64,000 nucleotides of DNA from UBA2387 sp019454665 (GCA_045862995.1 BTVX01000006.1:90999-154998), one strand, 5' to 3'; positions 6,694 through 15,488 are shown, numbered from the stretch's first letter. Numbers and translations are program-made. Notes: generated by a model from the sequence alone, not told the origin.

Positions 6694-9489
6694 TTAGCGG
6701 ATCACGTTGAGCGGGACGGTCTTGCGGACTCGTTCACCGGTGACCGATTCCGCGAGGATTTCCACGCGGTAGGTGCCGGGCGCGACGGCTCGGTTCGCGT
6801 TGTCGCGGAGCGTCCAGACCGCCGTGTTCTGGCCAGCGGCATCGGAGCGTCCTCGGGAGATCGTGTAGACCTCCTTGCCCGTGCCCGAAAGGACGCGGAT
6901 GGACGTCGTCGCATCGGTGGACAGCGTGTAGCTGATCGTGAACGGCGCGTTCGCGTCTCGGGTCGGTCGGCTCACGACCACGTTGCCGATGACGGCCTTC
7001 TGGCTGGCACCCGGCTCCATTTGGAGCGTGAAGGTGCGCACGCCGGGCTCGTTGACATCGAACGTGTAGCCGCTGGCTTGCCGCAGGTCCCGGGCCACGT
7101 TGGTGGCCTTGTCGACCAGTCGGAACCGCATGTTGCTGGGCACCGTGCCGATGTTGGGCCATGTGAGCGTGACTCGGCCGGCTTCCTTCACGTTGACCTC
7201 GACGGTCCATTCGTGCCGCTTGTTGCTCTCGGCGTAGGCCGCAGCTTGCCGCGTTTGGCCTGTGGCCGGAACGATGGCGACGTCAACGTTCTGCGTGGGC
7301 GCCATGGGCGGGTTCATCGCGGTGAGCGTCTTGGCTTCTTCGGCCGAGCGCGCCACGCCGACGAAGTTCCAATCGTCCATGGACTTCTCGGTTCGGGCGA
7401 CGAGGCGGAGCCGCCATTGGTCGGCGGTCTGCTTGAAGTCGTCCGCGCTTCGGTTGGAATCCGGCAGGAACGGCACCGTGACGTACGGCCACGAGAGCGT
7501 GAAGTCCTGGAGCGTGTTGACGTGGATCCAGTAGCCCCGGTTCGGCTCCATCAGGCCCTGCTGGCCCTGGATGAACTTGTAGGACTGCGTCGCCGCATCC
7601 CAGTAGGCCACCTCGCCGCTGATGTAGCCCAGCGAGACGAGTTGCGTCCACGTGTAGCTCTGGGTGGGGTTGGCGGCAGAGACGCCGTTGATGCCTCCGA
7701 GCGTGATCGCGAACGGATACGGGTTGCCCACAAGGTTCCAACCGGACTTGAGCTGCGTCAGCATGCCGCCCGTCGAAACGTCGGTCGGCGTGCGGGGCGT
7801 GCCCTGCAGGGGGTGCGATCCCAGATCGAGGTTGGACACGAGCCATGCCGCCTTGCCGCGCTCGGCGCTGGTGCTCAGCACATAGCCGAACTGCTGCGGA
7901 TCCCAAGCGTAGGCGACGAAGTCGGTGACGGGGTTGAGTCCGAGGACCGTGCTCCACGACGTGTCGCTGAACTGCCACGGCACGGCGACCAGGTTGGCTC
8001 CTTGGGCGATGTTCAGCCGAGGCGTCGCCGAGACGTTGATCGTGCCGGTGACGGTTTTGACGGGGCCGGGGGTCGGCTCGACCTTGACGCTGATCGGCAG
8101 GTTGCCGAACACTTGGCCGCTGGCCTCGACTTGGTAGTCCACGAAGCGGATTTCGCGCGGCGGAACGATGGGGAGCGTTTCGACGCCGTCGCTGCCGGCG
8201 GCAAACGTCAAACCGGCGGGGAGGGTCAAGGTGACGCGCACGTCGTTCAGCGGCACTTCCTGGTCAATCGTCGTGAAGCCGCGGATGTTGTCAATGTACA
8301 CCCGGATCGTCATCGGGTTCGGCGTGAGTCCGTTGGTGCCGTTGGGATCGGTGGCGAGCAGCCGCGGCGCGTCCACGACGACCGCATACGGCTTCGTGTA
8401 GTTCGAGATGGCCCACGGGCTGCGCACGTAGCTCACGATCTGCCGCGATCCGCCCGCTGCGATGGTCTGCTCGGGGAAGTTCTGGATGTAGGCCGTGGCG
8501 TCAATGAGCGTGTCGGGAATGATGGCGTTTTCGCCCCAGTTGAACACGCCATCGCCGCCGATCGCGCCGAGGGGCGGAGGCGACATGTAGGTGTCGGAGA
8601 TGACGAACTCGTCCGCGGTGGTGGCGTCCGATTGACCGTTGGTGGTCGTCGCGTCGGAAGGCTGGTTCTCGATGCGGAAGCCGTAGGCGTCGGTTTGGCC
8701 GAACAGGAAGTCAATGTACTTGGGGAAGCCTGCCGGGTCCTGATTGCGGACGAACCGAGACATGGTGCGGACTTGTCGTCCGCCGTCGCGGTAGGTGTAG
8801 CCGACCTTCGGGAAGAAGTAGCTGTTCCCGCCGATCCACGAGTGGCTCTTGTTGGAACCCGTCGCATCGAAGGTGAACGGCGAATTGGTGAGCATCGCCA
8901 CGTTGTGGCCCAATCGGATGCCCGCATTGACGGAGGCCGTGCCCAGATTGGTCATCGTCCACTGAAGGCGGATGGCGTCGCCCACGCTGTCGGCTCTGAG
9001 GTTGACTCGGAGGCCGCCGTCAACGACTTCGGCGATCAGGTAGCGGTCGCTCGCTCCCACGAAAAACAGGCTGAATCCGCCCGTGCCGAACCGCGTCTGC
9101 GCGCCGTCGCGAACGATCGTGGCGTAGCCCATGGCGCCCACGACGTAGAAGGGCATGCCCATCGTCAGCACGAGGAAGTCGTCGAAATCGCTTTGAACCG
9201 ACCCGAGAGGGCCGATCATGTAGCCGAATCGTCCGGCCGCGTTGCCTTGGAACGACGGACTGAAACAGGGCCCTTGTTGGCCGCCGTAAGTGACGGTGCC
9301 CGAGAGACCGATCGTCATCAGCATCAAGTCGTTGCCGATGGCATTGGCGCCGAACGTGTCGCTGATGGGGTTTTGCACGTTGGCGATGTCCCAGCACTCG
9401 AATTGCCAGCTTGCCTGCGAGAACCCGGTGGCGCTGAGGGCTGCCAAACCGGCCAAGGCCATGCACTTGGCGTAATTCTTGATCTTCAT
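6694..9489 (-). CDS. large exported protein with C-terminal FlgD-like Ig domain
   Basis: A 931-residue protein with a signal peptide (ALAGLAALSATGFS, about residues 10-24). Most of it is predicted beta-rich and unassigned. The last ~95 residues fit the FlgD-like Ig fold found at the C-terminus of many secreted proteins: a FTISYTLS strand, RVLSGTGKEV, a VWTLRDN strand and GTYRVEILAE. Two segments with GWNLVGNPYPF-type strands lie near residues 540-650. The ATG at 9489 is used because a longer version would need a TTG with no upstream signal. The gene follows the CsgG/FlgT-like gene, with a hairpin between them, and both look like envelope proteins. No enzymatic motif is recognised. Confidence 0.65.
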   Translation of the reverse strand: MKIKNYAKCMALAGLAALSATGFSQASWQFECWDIANVQNPISDTFGANAIGNDLMLMTIGLSGTVTYGGQQGPCFSPSFQGNAAGRFGYMIGPLGSVQSDFDDFLVLTMGMPFYVVGAMGYATIVRDGAQTRFGTGGFSLFFVGASDRYLIAEVVDGGLRVNLRADSVGDAIRLQWTMTNLGTASVNAGIRLGHNVAMLTNSPFTFDATGSNKSHSWIGGNSYFFPKVGYTYRDGGRQVRTMSRFVRNQDPAGFPKYIDFLFGQTDAYGFRIENQPSDATTTNGQSDATTADEFVISDTYMSPPPLGAIGGDGVFNWGENAIIPDTLIDATAYIQNFPEQTIAAGGSRQIVSYVRSPWAISNYTKPYAVVVDAPRLLATDPNGTNGLTPNPMTIRVYIDNIRGFTTIDQEVPLNDVRVTLTLPAGLTFAAGSDGVETLPIVPPREIRFVDYQVEASGQVFGNLPISVKVEPTPGPVKTVTGTINVSATPRLNIAQGANLVAVPWQFSDTSWSTVLGLNPVTDFVAYAWDPQQFGYVLSTSAERGKAAWLVSNLDLGSHPLQGTPRTPTDVSTGGMLTQLKSGWNLVGNPYPFAITLGGINGVSAANPTQSYTWTQLVSLGYISGEVAYWDAATQSYKFIQGQQGLMEPNRGYWIHVNTLQDFTLSWPYVTVPFLPDSNRSADDFKQTADQWRLRLVARTEKSMDDWNFVGVARSAEEAKTLTAMNPPMAPTQNVDVAIVPATGQTRQAAAYAESNKRHEWTVEVNVKEAGRVTLTWPNIGTVPSNMRFRLVDKATNVARDLRQASGYTFDVNEPGVRTFTLQMEPGASQKAVIGNVVVSRPTRDANAPFTISYTLSTDATTSIRVLSGTGKEVYTISRGRSDAAGQNTAVWTLRDNANRAVAPGTYRVEILAESVTGERVRKTVPLNVIR

Positions 9490-9525
9490 GGTTGCGTTCT
9501 GTGAGTTCAAGTCGAAATGAGGTTG

Positions 9526-9556
9526 GGGTCTCCGGGTCGGGCGAGCCCGGAGACCC
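9526..9556 (-). terminator. strong hairpin between two exported-protein genes
   Basis: A perfect 11-bp stem (9526-9536 with 9546-9556, 9-base loop) starts 15 bases past the stop at 9571 and ends 37 bases before the next start. No T-tract follows on the minus strand. It is similar in style to the hairpin at 6641-6670. Confidence 0.5.
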
Positions 9557-9570
9557 TTGGGTTGGCCAGG

Positions 9571-11616
9571 CTAGCCGCCCTTGCCGGTTTTTCCGCCGTT
9601 CTGCGTGTCGCCCGACTTCGTACCGCCGCGGTGCTTGAGGGGCGGGGGCGGAGGAGCGCCGGGGCGCGTGAAGCGTTGCGGCTCGCTGAACACGTACCGC
9701 TCGCCGGTGGCGTCCTGCGCCGGTCCCGGGTTGTCCGAGACGGCTCGGGCGCCGACGCGCCACCAGAGCTCGGTGGTGCCGGCGAAAACGCCGGTCAGGT
9801 CCACGATCGGCGTGCTCAGGTCGCCCAGGTCGTTGCGGTTGAACTTGGCCAACGTGCGCGTGTTGCTCTTGGTGAACACCGGGGAGGTGGACACTTGGAG
9901 CGCGTACGACATGGTGGTCGGGAAGCTCGCGTTGACCGCCGAAGTGAACGTGAACGGGATGGGTTCGGAGACGACCGCGTTCGGCGCGGGGGACACGAGG
10001 CCCACCTTGGCGAGGGGGGTCACGATGCCCTTGGCCGCGACGCGGGTCGAGATGAAGTAGCACTCCGTGGCGCCCGTGGTCGTGCCGCCGCCCGTGGTGC
10101 CGCCCGTGGTGCCGCCGGTCGTCGTCGTGCCGCCGGTGGTCGTGGTGCCGCCGCCCGTGGTGAAGCCGCCGGTGCCGCCCGTGGTGGTCGTTCCACCGCC
10201 GGTCGTGAGACCGCCGGTCGTGCCGCCGCCGGTGGTCAAACCGCCGGTCGTCCCGCCAGAGCCGCCGGTGCCGCCGCCAGGGAGGTCGAGCGCCGCGATG
10301 CGGTAGACCAAGGCCACCGAGTACGTGTAGCCCCGTCCGGCGACCACGCCGGGAACATCGTCGGTCGTGGTCAGCTGCGGATCCTCGAAGAGGCATTCGC
10401 GGCCGCCGACCGTACCGCCGAAGTCGGACCATTCGACATCGCGGGGGTCCACGCCGTCGGTGGCGCTGCTCATGTTGCCCGGAACCACGGCGACCGGGGT
10501 GCCGAGTTGGTCGTTGCGATAGATCTGCCACGCAAAGGCCGTCGTGTTGCCTCGGACGAACAGGTCGCGCGCCCAGGACACTTTCACGCCGGGCTGACCC
10601 GCGGGATCCATGATGGCTTCGGCGCGAACGTCGTTGGCCAGGTCGCTGTTGCTGCCCCGGCCTCCGCCGAGCGCGAGCGCCACGACGCCGAGGATGAGGA
10701 GGACCGAGATCACGCTGCTGTCGCCCTTCGAGCGGCGAGGCGCGCTCACCGAATCGTCGCGAGACAGCTTGGAGTTGATGTCCGGAACCGAAAAGACCAC
10801 GCGGACTTTGTCTCCGGGTTGGACGCCCTTACTGGAATCCACGAGTTGGATCTCGGCCGATTCGGGGTCCACGTTGGTCACGCGGGCCGTCGCGACTTGC
10901 TCGCGACCGCGGATGACGATCACCTGTTGGTCGCGCTTGAATCCCGATCGGGCGCCCTGGTTGATCAACGCCGCGCCACGATCGCCGAAGCGACCGTCCG
11001 ACGACTGGGTGTTGAGCACCGTCGCCTGCGGGAGGATCTGCGTGTTGATCTGGGAGACCGCCACGGAAGCGGCCGCGCTGATCGCGTCGCGCAACAACGC
11101 GTCGTTGGGCGCATCGGCCGGGCGCACGGGCGACGACGACTGGAGCGCGGCGCCGTTGATCGGCAGACCGGAAGCCACGTCGTAGACCACCACGCGCAGA
11201 ATGACCGAAGCCTTTTTGCCCGAGCCGGAAGCCGTGATCTCCCAGTTCTTGACTTGACCGGTGACCAGCGTCTCGACGCGGAGGTCCTGGGCGAGCCGCA
11301 TCAGGCTGATCTTGTCCAAGATCGGTTGCACCAAGCCCAGTTCGGTCGCCTTGCGGGCCACCGTCTCCTGAGGCTCGATGTCGTACCGGCCCAGATTGAC
11401 CAGCGACGAGTTCACCGCTTCGGCCGCAAGCGCGCCGACGTTTTCGCCGGCCTTGCCGCTTTCATCGAGAAACTCGACGACGGCCCAGCGCGAACGTTGG
11501 TTCACTTGGGCGTACGCCTGGTTGGCCACAAAGACCGACACGAGGGGCATGAGAAGCCCGGCAATGGCGAGGTGGCAAGTGACCTTGCCGTAAATCGAGT
11601 TGACGAAACGCCTCAC
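9571..11616 (-). CDS. exported CsgG/FlgT-like protein with Gly/Thr repeat linker
   Basis: 681 residues. The GTG at 11616 is chosen because AAGGAGGT lies six bases upstream; a longer TTG-initiated version would place that site inside the gene. A signal peptide ends at QAYAQ. Residues ~45-170 look like a CsgG/TolB-type domain (WAVVEFLDESG, then an LVTGQVKNWEI strand). Residues ~215-275 look like the FlgT C-terminal beta-barrel (GDRGAALINQGARSG, GVQPGDKVRV). A membrane helix follows (~299-317), then a fibronectin-like strand set, a Gly/Thr-rich repeat linker (~443-514), a second Ig-like region and a Gly/Lys-rich tail. It plausibly anchors or assembles a surface structure. Domain calls are by pattern only. 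Confidence 0.6.
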   Translation of the reverse strand: MRRFVNSIYGKVTCHLAIAGLLMPLVSVFVANQAYAQVNQRSRWAVVEFLDESGKAGENVGALAAEAVNSSLVNLGRYDIEPQETVARKATELGLVQPILDKISLMRLAQDLRVETLVTGQVKNWEITASGSGKKASVILRVVVYDVASGLPINGAALQSSSPVRPADAPNDALLRDAISAAASVAVSQINTQILPQATVLNTQSSDGRFGDRGAALINQGARSGFKRDQQVIVIRGREQVATARVTNVDPESAEIQLVDSSKGVQPGDKVRVVFSVPDINSKLSRDDSVSAPRRSKGDSSVISVLLILGVVALALGGGRGSNSDLANDVRAEAIMDPAGQPGVKVSWARDLFVRGNTTAFAWQIYRNDQLGTPVAVVPGNMSSATDGVDPRDVEWSDFGGTVGGRECLFEDPQLTTTDDVPGVVAGRGYTYSVALVYRIAALDLPGGGTGGSGGTTGGLTTGGGTTGGLTTGGGTTTTGGTGGFTTGGGTTTTGGTTTTGGTTGGTTGGGTTTGATECYFISTRVAAKGIVTPLAKVGLVSPAPNAVVSEPIPFTFTSAVNASFPTTMSYALQVSTSPVFTKSNTRTLAKFNRNDLGDLSTPIVDLTGVFAGTTELWWRVGARAVSDNPGPAQDATGERYVFSEPQRFTRPGAPPPPPLKHRGGTKSGDTQNGGKTGKGG
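10073..10290. repeat. in-frame Gly/Thr coding repeat tract
   Basis: A degenerate array of short GCCGCC/CGTGGT units encodes runs of Thr and Gly (TTGG and TTGGG blocks, with Leu-Thr-Thr and Phe-Thr-Thr inserts). Reading frame is kept throughout. Such tracts usually form a flexible, length-variable linker. Confidence 0.75.
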
Positions 11617-11843
11617 AGCGCGACCTCCTTGCAACGATTCATAGTTGTTCGACCGCCGTTATCCATTCGACAATTGTCCGCATCCAAGATCCGCCACGTA
11701 CCTTCCGGGCGTCGCATATAAGACGTGCTTCAACCTGAAGGCGTTACGGGAAGAAAACGCAAAAACCTCGGAAGGTTTCCTCGTCTCCTCGAAAAGCCCA
11801 GGCAAAGGCACGACCCCGCCGGTATGGACGGATTCGATGCCGC

Positions 11844-11874
11844 AGTATAGCACCACTTTTCCACGGTCTTTCAA
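11844..11874 (-). promoter_or_regulatory. probable promoter of the CsgG/FlgT-like gene, with a ~220-base leader
   Basis: TTGAAA (11869-11874), 19-base spacer, TATACT (11844-11849), reading leftward. The leader 11617-11840 has a small hairpin with AAACCT/AGGTTT arms (11763-11778), followed on the minus strand by a T-rich run, which is a weak attenuator candidate. The spacer is longer than ideal. No gene is seen in this gap. Confidence 0.45.
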
Positions 11875-12422
11875 GGTGTCGCGGCTCGCTTCGCCCTGGC
11901 GATCACCAACGCGGCCACCGACTCGCGCGGCTGATCGGTGTTCACGTCCCAATCCGAGAGAGCGACCTTGACCGGCGACGGGAGCTGCGCGGCCATCCAT
12001 TGACGGGCTTGCGCCGCGTCCCCCAGCCTCTGCGTCAGCCTGCGGAGCTGGTTCTCCGGGGAGCACCACACCGTCCAAACCTCGTCCGCCAAGGTCAGCA
12101 GCCCTGCCTCGAACAGCAGGGGCACCTCGACCACGTCGGCGTCGGTGGCGTAGAGGGCACGGACCGTGCGAAAATGCAAGATGGAATTCAGGCTGAGCCG
12201 CGCTTCGGGGTCCTCGGCGACCCGCTCGCGAAGCACTGCCCGGTCGTAATCCAACGGCAAGGCCAACGTCTGGGCGATCTCTTGGCGCACCTCGCTCGCC
12301 GAGGCGACCTGCCGGGCGACCTCGTCCGCAGAGACCGTCCTCCAACCCATCGAGGCCAACGTCTCGACGACGGTTGACTTCCCTTGCGCCACGCCGCCTG
12401 TGACGGCGATCCGGAACTTCAT
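11871..12422 (-). CDS. coaE: dephospho-CoA kinase
   Basis: The 183-residue kinase phosphorylates the 3'-hydroxyl of dephospho-CoA, the last step of CoA synthesis. The P-loop is GGVAQGKST (residues 9-17; GGIGSGKS is commoner). The SADEVAR segment carries the substrate-binding Asp, followed by HFRTVRAL and VEVPLLFEAGL, all typical of CoaE. Length is slightly short for the family but complete. The ATG at 12422 is preceded by a G-rich stretch. The promoter of the next gene leftward overlaps its 3' end. Confidence 0.88.
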   Translation of the reverse strand: MKFRIAVTGGVAQGKSTVVETLASMGWRTVSADEVARQVASASEVRQEIAQTLALPLDYDRAVLRERVAEDPEARLSLNSILHFRTVRALYATDADVVEVPLLFEAGLLTLADEVWTVWCSPENQLRRLTQRLGDAAQARQWMAAQLPSPVKVALSDWDVNTDQPRESVAALVIARAKRAATP

Positions 12423-12485
12423 CGCCCCACCCCCGCACGTTTGCGTATCTCGCGGCGCCCCCGGGCGACCGAATAAGTACACTGC

Positions 12486-13037
12486 ATGGCGAAGATGGCG
12501 ACGGCGGCGAGGGCATCGGCCCAGCGCAACACCGAAAAGGCGCACCGACCTTGGACCGTGCGTGCGGTCCACGGATTCGCGGCGCTGATGTACGGTCTCG
12601 TGTTGCGCGTCTGCCTGTTCACGATGGTCGCCTGTGTGGTCATCCTACCGCTCACGATCGCTTTGCCCCACCACCTGGAGCAACAGGCCGTGTTCGTGCA
12701 ACGGGTCGTCGTGGACGCCGAACTCGGCGCGTTGACCGGCGAACCGGGCGTGCCCATCGGCGGGCCCGCGACGATCGTGCTTTCGAACCGAGACGCGTTG
12801 CTCGATGGCGTGAGCCCCGACGGGGCGAGATGGGTGGACCACAACAAGCTGAGCTATCCCGTCCAACTCAAGACCGTCGTGGCCGTGTGCCGGGAGATTC
12901 AGATCGTGGCGACTTCGGTGGGCGTCGCCGCACTGCTGGTGTTCCTGATCCTGCGGGGGCACCTCGACCGTCCGAGAAGGGCCGACGTCGTCAGGGCCGA
13001 AGCCATGCGTCGGCGACACGCCGGATCGAGTCGCTGA
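12486..13037 (+). CDS. hypothetical membrane protein with two membrane helices
   Basis: 183 residues, unrecognised. Basic N-terminus, a membrane segment at about residues 36-60 (YGLVLRVCLFTMVACVVILP), an external loop of about 80 residues, a second segment near 143-157 and a basic C-terminal tail rich in Arg. The topology suggests both ends in the cytoplasm. It is divergent from coaE (63-base gap) and its last 47 bases overlap the convergent receiver gene. A second ATG at 12495 is possible. No family can be named. Confidence 0.6.
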   Translation: MAKMATAARASAQRNTEKAHRPWTVRAVHGFAALMYGLVLRVCLFTMVACVVILPLTIALPHHLEQQAVFVQRVVVDAELGALTGEPGVPIGGPATIVLSNRDALLDGVSPDGARWVDHNKLSYPVQLKTVVAVCREIQIVATSVGVAALLVFLILRGHLDRPRRADVVRAEAMRRRHAGSSR

Positions 13038-13425
13038 ACTCGGCGTAGTCCACGCTCTTCCTGAGGTACTCCGTCGCTCCCAGGGCCATGCTGCTCGTCA
13101 CGTCCGACTCTTCGTCGGACGAGGAACAGACCACGACGGGAATGTGCTTGAGGCGGGCGATCCCGCGGAGCCGGCGAAGCACCTCGATGCCCCCGACCTT
13201 GGGCAGTTTGAGGTCGAGCAGCACCAACGCAGGGTGCTTGGCTTCCGCGTCGGATTCGAACTTCTCGATGTGTTGCAGGGCTTCGTGGCCGTCGCGCAAG
13301 ACCACGATTTCCAAGGGGATTCCGGTGGACCTCAGGGCCCGCAACGCCAAGCGTTCTTCGTCGGGGTTGTCCTCGACCAAGAGTACTTGTTTGAGGGCAT
13401 TGAGTGGTGCCACGGCGTTCACCAT
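12991..13425 (-). CDS. stand-alone response regulator (Rcp1-like receiver)
   Basis: A single receiver domain of 144 residues. The acidic pair is in VEDNPDE (about 18-22), the phosphoacceptor is Asp71 in LLDLKLP, and the Thr/Ser and Lys switch residues are in VVCSSSDEES and YLRKSV. No output domain is present. This form is typical of receivers that shuttle phosphate or bind partners in phytochrome-type systems. No histidine kinase is adjacent; the kinase in this window is at 39.6-41.8 kb. The start at 13425 is the first ATG that leaves a normal receiver N-terminus. Confidence 0.85.
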   Translation of the reverse strand: MVNAVAPLNALKQVLLVEDNPDEERLALRALRSTGIPLEIVVLRDGHEALQHIEKFESDAEAKHPALVLLDLKLPKVGGIEVLRRLRGIARLKHIPVVVCSSSDEESDVTSSMALGATEYLRKSVDYAEFSDSIRRVADAWLRP

Positions 13426-13531
13426 TGCGTACAATGGGCCGAACGATACCCGCGCGACGCCCCGGTCGTGAACCCGCAGGAACCCGCCGGGCCTAAAAAC
13501 GTGAGGTCCAAGCGTCAGCTTTCGAGTCTGG

Positions 13532-14071
13532 TCAAGGATCGGCGTCTTTGGACAGCGTTTGGGACACTTTTGGGTTCCACAGTGGATCTGCCCCGCCTTC
13601 TTGCCGATGTCGCGCCAGGGCGCGGACCAGGGCCTGCCTCGCATTGGGCGTGGCTCGGAACCAGAGCGAAACCACCTGCCCATCCCGAACGGCTTTGAGG
13701 ACCTCGGCGTTGACCCTGCACGCCCGCTCGTCGCCTGGCTCGTAGCACTGGCGTGGGGCGATGAGGCCGAACCGCAGATTGACCGCCTGGTTGAGGTCGG
13801 GGACGTCGTCCAGATAGGCCGGGACGCCATCCACGGTGAACAGCACCACACCCGCGAGATGGGGCAAGGAGGGCTCGCGAAAGCGGCAGAACGGACCGCT
13901 TCCGGAGGGCAGCAACGCGCGACCCAAGGGGTTGTCGTAGCGGGTGTGCGCTTCGTAAACGATGAGGTCGCCGCTGGGCGACTGATCGGGGACCACGTCC
14001 AGCAAGTACAGGAAGGGCAGTTCGCCGAGTTCGATGGTCCGCCCGGTGTTCGTCTCACGGTCGCTTGCCAC
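13532..14071 (-). CDS. GIY-YIG-like domain protein with altered signature residues
   Basis: 179 residues from the GTG at 14071, chosen because a CATACT hexamer lies 9 bases before it and because a longer frame would overlap the divergent gene. Residues ~73-155 follow the layout of small GIY-YIG-type proteins: GVVLFTVDGVPAYLDD, then FGLIAPRQCYEPGDERACRVNAEVL, then VSLWFRAT. The usual GIY and YIG triplets read VVL and YLD, so nuclease function is doubtful. The N-terminal ~70 residues are unassigned. It is separated from the outer-membrane-like gene by a short shared promoter region. The fold call rests on motif order only. Confidence 0.55.
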   Translation of the reverse strand: MASDRETNTGRTIELGELPFLYLLDVVPDQSPSGDLIVYEAHTRYDNPLGRALLPSGSGPFCRFREPSLPHLAGVVLFTVDGVPAYLDDVPDLNQAVNLRFGLIAPRQCYEPGDERACRVNAEVLKAVRDGQVVSLWFRATPNARQALVRALARHRQEGGADPLWNPKVSQTLSKDADP

Positions 14072-14141
14072 TGACCAGGAAGTATGACGGAACGCCAATC
14101 GGGCGAACCCTGGCGACCTGCCCGCGCGTCCTGACAGTGTG

Positions 14142-14627
14142 ATGAAGTCTGCCGTCGGTCTCGCGCTTCTCGTCGCTTCCGCCTGCGCCTCGGCCCAGGT
14201 GCCTGGCCTGGAGAAACTGAACTCGGTGCGCCTCGGCTTGTTCCTTCCCTCGGGTAGCGAAGCCCGCGACGCGGGCAAGGCGTGGACTTCGTTCGGTGCG
14301 GATTTCGACCTCAAGAGCCTGCTGAAGCTCGGCCCGATCGAGAACACCGTGGTGCTCTCGGTGGACTACTACGAGCGGGGCGGCGTGCGAAGCCTTCCGA
14401 TCTCGGCGAACTACAAATGGACCGCGCTCCAGTTCTACGGGTTCGTCGGCGCGGGCTTCGGCTTCCATCGCTCGGGCGGATCCGATTCGTCCGGCGTCGG
14501 CTTTCAGGCGGGCGTGGGCATGCCGCTCGGCATCGGTCCCCTGCCCACCTTCGTCGAAGCCAAGTACTTCCAGTCGTCGGACGCAAACGTTCGCGGCTTG
14601 GCCGTGTACGTCGGCCTGAAGTTCTAA
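14142..14627 (+). CDS. small exported beta-barrel-like protein
   Basis: 161 residues with a signal peptide (VGLALLVASACASAQ, cleavage near residue 19). The mature part alternates hydrophobic and polar residues in glycine-rich strands (FYGFVGAGFGFH, VGFQAGVGMPLG) and ends in an aromatic residue (LAVYVGLKF), as outer-membrane beta-barrels do. Probably an eight-stranded outer-membrane protein of unknown role. The ATG at 14142 is preferred to the GTG immediately before it. It ends three bases from the convergent bcp gene. Confidence 0.65.
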   Translation: MKSAVGLALLVASACASAQVPGLEKLNSVRLGLFLPSGSEARDAGKAWTSFGADFDLKSLLKLGPIENTVVLSVDYYERGGVRSLPISANYKWTALQFYGFVGAGFGFHRSGGSDSSGVGFQAGVGMPLGIGPLPTFVEAKYFQSSDANVRGLAVYVGLKF

Positions 14628-14630
14628 GCC

Positions 14631-15086
14631 TCAGACGCCTTCGAGCGCCGCGAGCACTTCCTCCGCGTGGCCGTCGGGTTTGACCTTGCGCCAGACCCGA
14701 CGCACGACGCCTCCGGCATCCAGCAGGAACGTGGTGCGCTCGACGCCCATGTACTTGCGCCCGTACATGGATTTCTCCACCCAGACGCCGACGGCTTCGC
14801 ACAGCGCCTTCTCGGTATCGGCCAGGAGCGTGTAGGGCAGGCTGAACTTGGTCGCGAACTTGGCGTGCGACTTGACGCCGTCGGGGCTGACGCCGACCAC
14901 TTTGGCTCCGACGAACTGCGGGAGCGCATCGCGAAAGCCGCACGCCTCGACCGTGCACCCGCTGGTGTCGTCCTTGGGATAGAAGAACACGACGGTCGGG
15001 CTGCCGAGCAACGCGGCCTTGGTGTGGGTGACGCCGTTCTGGTCGTGGAGTTCGAATTCGGGGAAGGGCTGATTGACGTCCAACAT
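14631..15086 (-). CDS. bcp: thioredoxin-dependent peroxiredoxin (BCP/PrxQ type)
   Basis: The 151-residue thiol peroxidase reduces hydrogen peroxide and organic hydroperoxides using thioredoxin. The active-site segment TSGCTVEACGFRD has peroxidatic Cys44 and resolving Cys49, the spacing of PrxQ/BCP enzymes. PTVVFFYPKDD precedes it as expected. Length matches the family. It has a TAGGAT hexamer (15093-15098) six bases upstream of the ATG and no Shine-Dalgarno sequence. Confidence 0.92.
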   Translation of the reverse strand: MLDVNQPFPEFELHDQNGVTHTKAALLGSPTVVFFYPKDDTSGCTVEACGFRDALPQFVGAKVVGVSPDGVKSHAKFATKFSLPYTLLADTEKALCEAVGVWVEKSMYGRKYMGVERTTFLLDAGGVVRRVWRKVKPDGHAEEVLAALEGV

Positions 15087-15095
15087 CGTTGAATC

Positions 15096-15488
15096 CTACG
15101 GGTCGAGGTGCACCATCATCGCTTGCATCAGGTCGCACCGCAGCACCACGCCGGCCAGGCGGTTGTTCTCGACGACCGGCAACAGGGTGAGGCCGCTCAT
15201 GAGCATCTTGTGGAACGCGTCGCTGACCTCGGCCTCGGGGGACATGGTGACGGGGTCGCGCGTCGCGTAGCGGCTGGCGAGTTCGCGGGCGAGGCTGGTG
15301 ACATTGCCTCGTTCGAACGCGGCGCGGCTGAGGTCGCCTTCGGTGAGCACGCCCAAGGGCTCCATCTCATCGCCGACCAACACGAGGCCGGGAAACTGAT
15401 AGATGTCCATTTTGTCCACGGCATCGCGAACGGTGCTCGCGGCGTGGAGGGTGGGGATGTGCGCGTGCATCACCTCGCGCAAGGTCAT
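15096..15488 (-). CDS. CBS-domain pair protein
   Basis: 130 residues made of two CBS motifs: residues ~1-58 (ending PLGVLTEGDLSRA) and ~70-128 (ending LAGVVLRCDLMQA). Stand-alone CBS pairs bind adenine nucleotides and regulate partner proteins or act as energy sensors. No partner is fused or obviously coupled. TAAACT (15495-15500) lies six bases upstream of the ATG, suggesting a leaderless transcript. Located between bcp and the DUF151 gene, all on the minus strand. Confidence 0.85.
   Translation of the reverse strand: MTLREVMHAHIPTLHAASTVRDAVDKMDIYQFPGLVLVGDEMEPLGVLTEGDLSRAAFERGNVTSLARELASRYATRDPVTMSPEAEVSDAFHKMLMSGLTLLPVVENNRLAGVVLRCDLMQAMMVHLDP

Noticed and set aside
6688..9504. Long open frame on the plus strand opposite the large exported protein gene
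   Set aside because: It is a high-GC mirror frame, His- and Arg-rich without domains or signal, and the minus frame has a signal peptide and an Ig-like end.
10073..10290. Repeat array that at first glance resembles a CRISPR or regulatory repeat
   Set aside because: Units are short, unequal and in frame, with no spacers. They encode a Gly/Thr linker.
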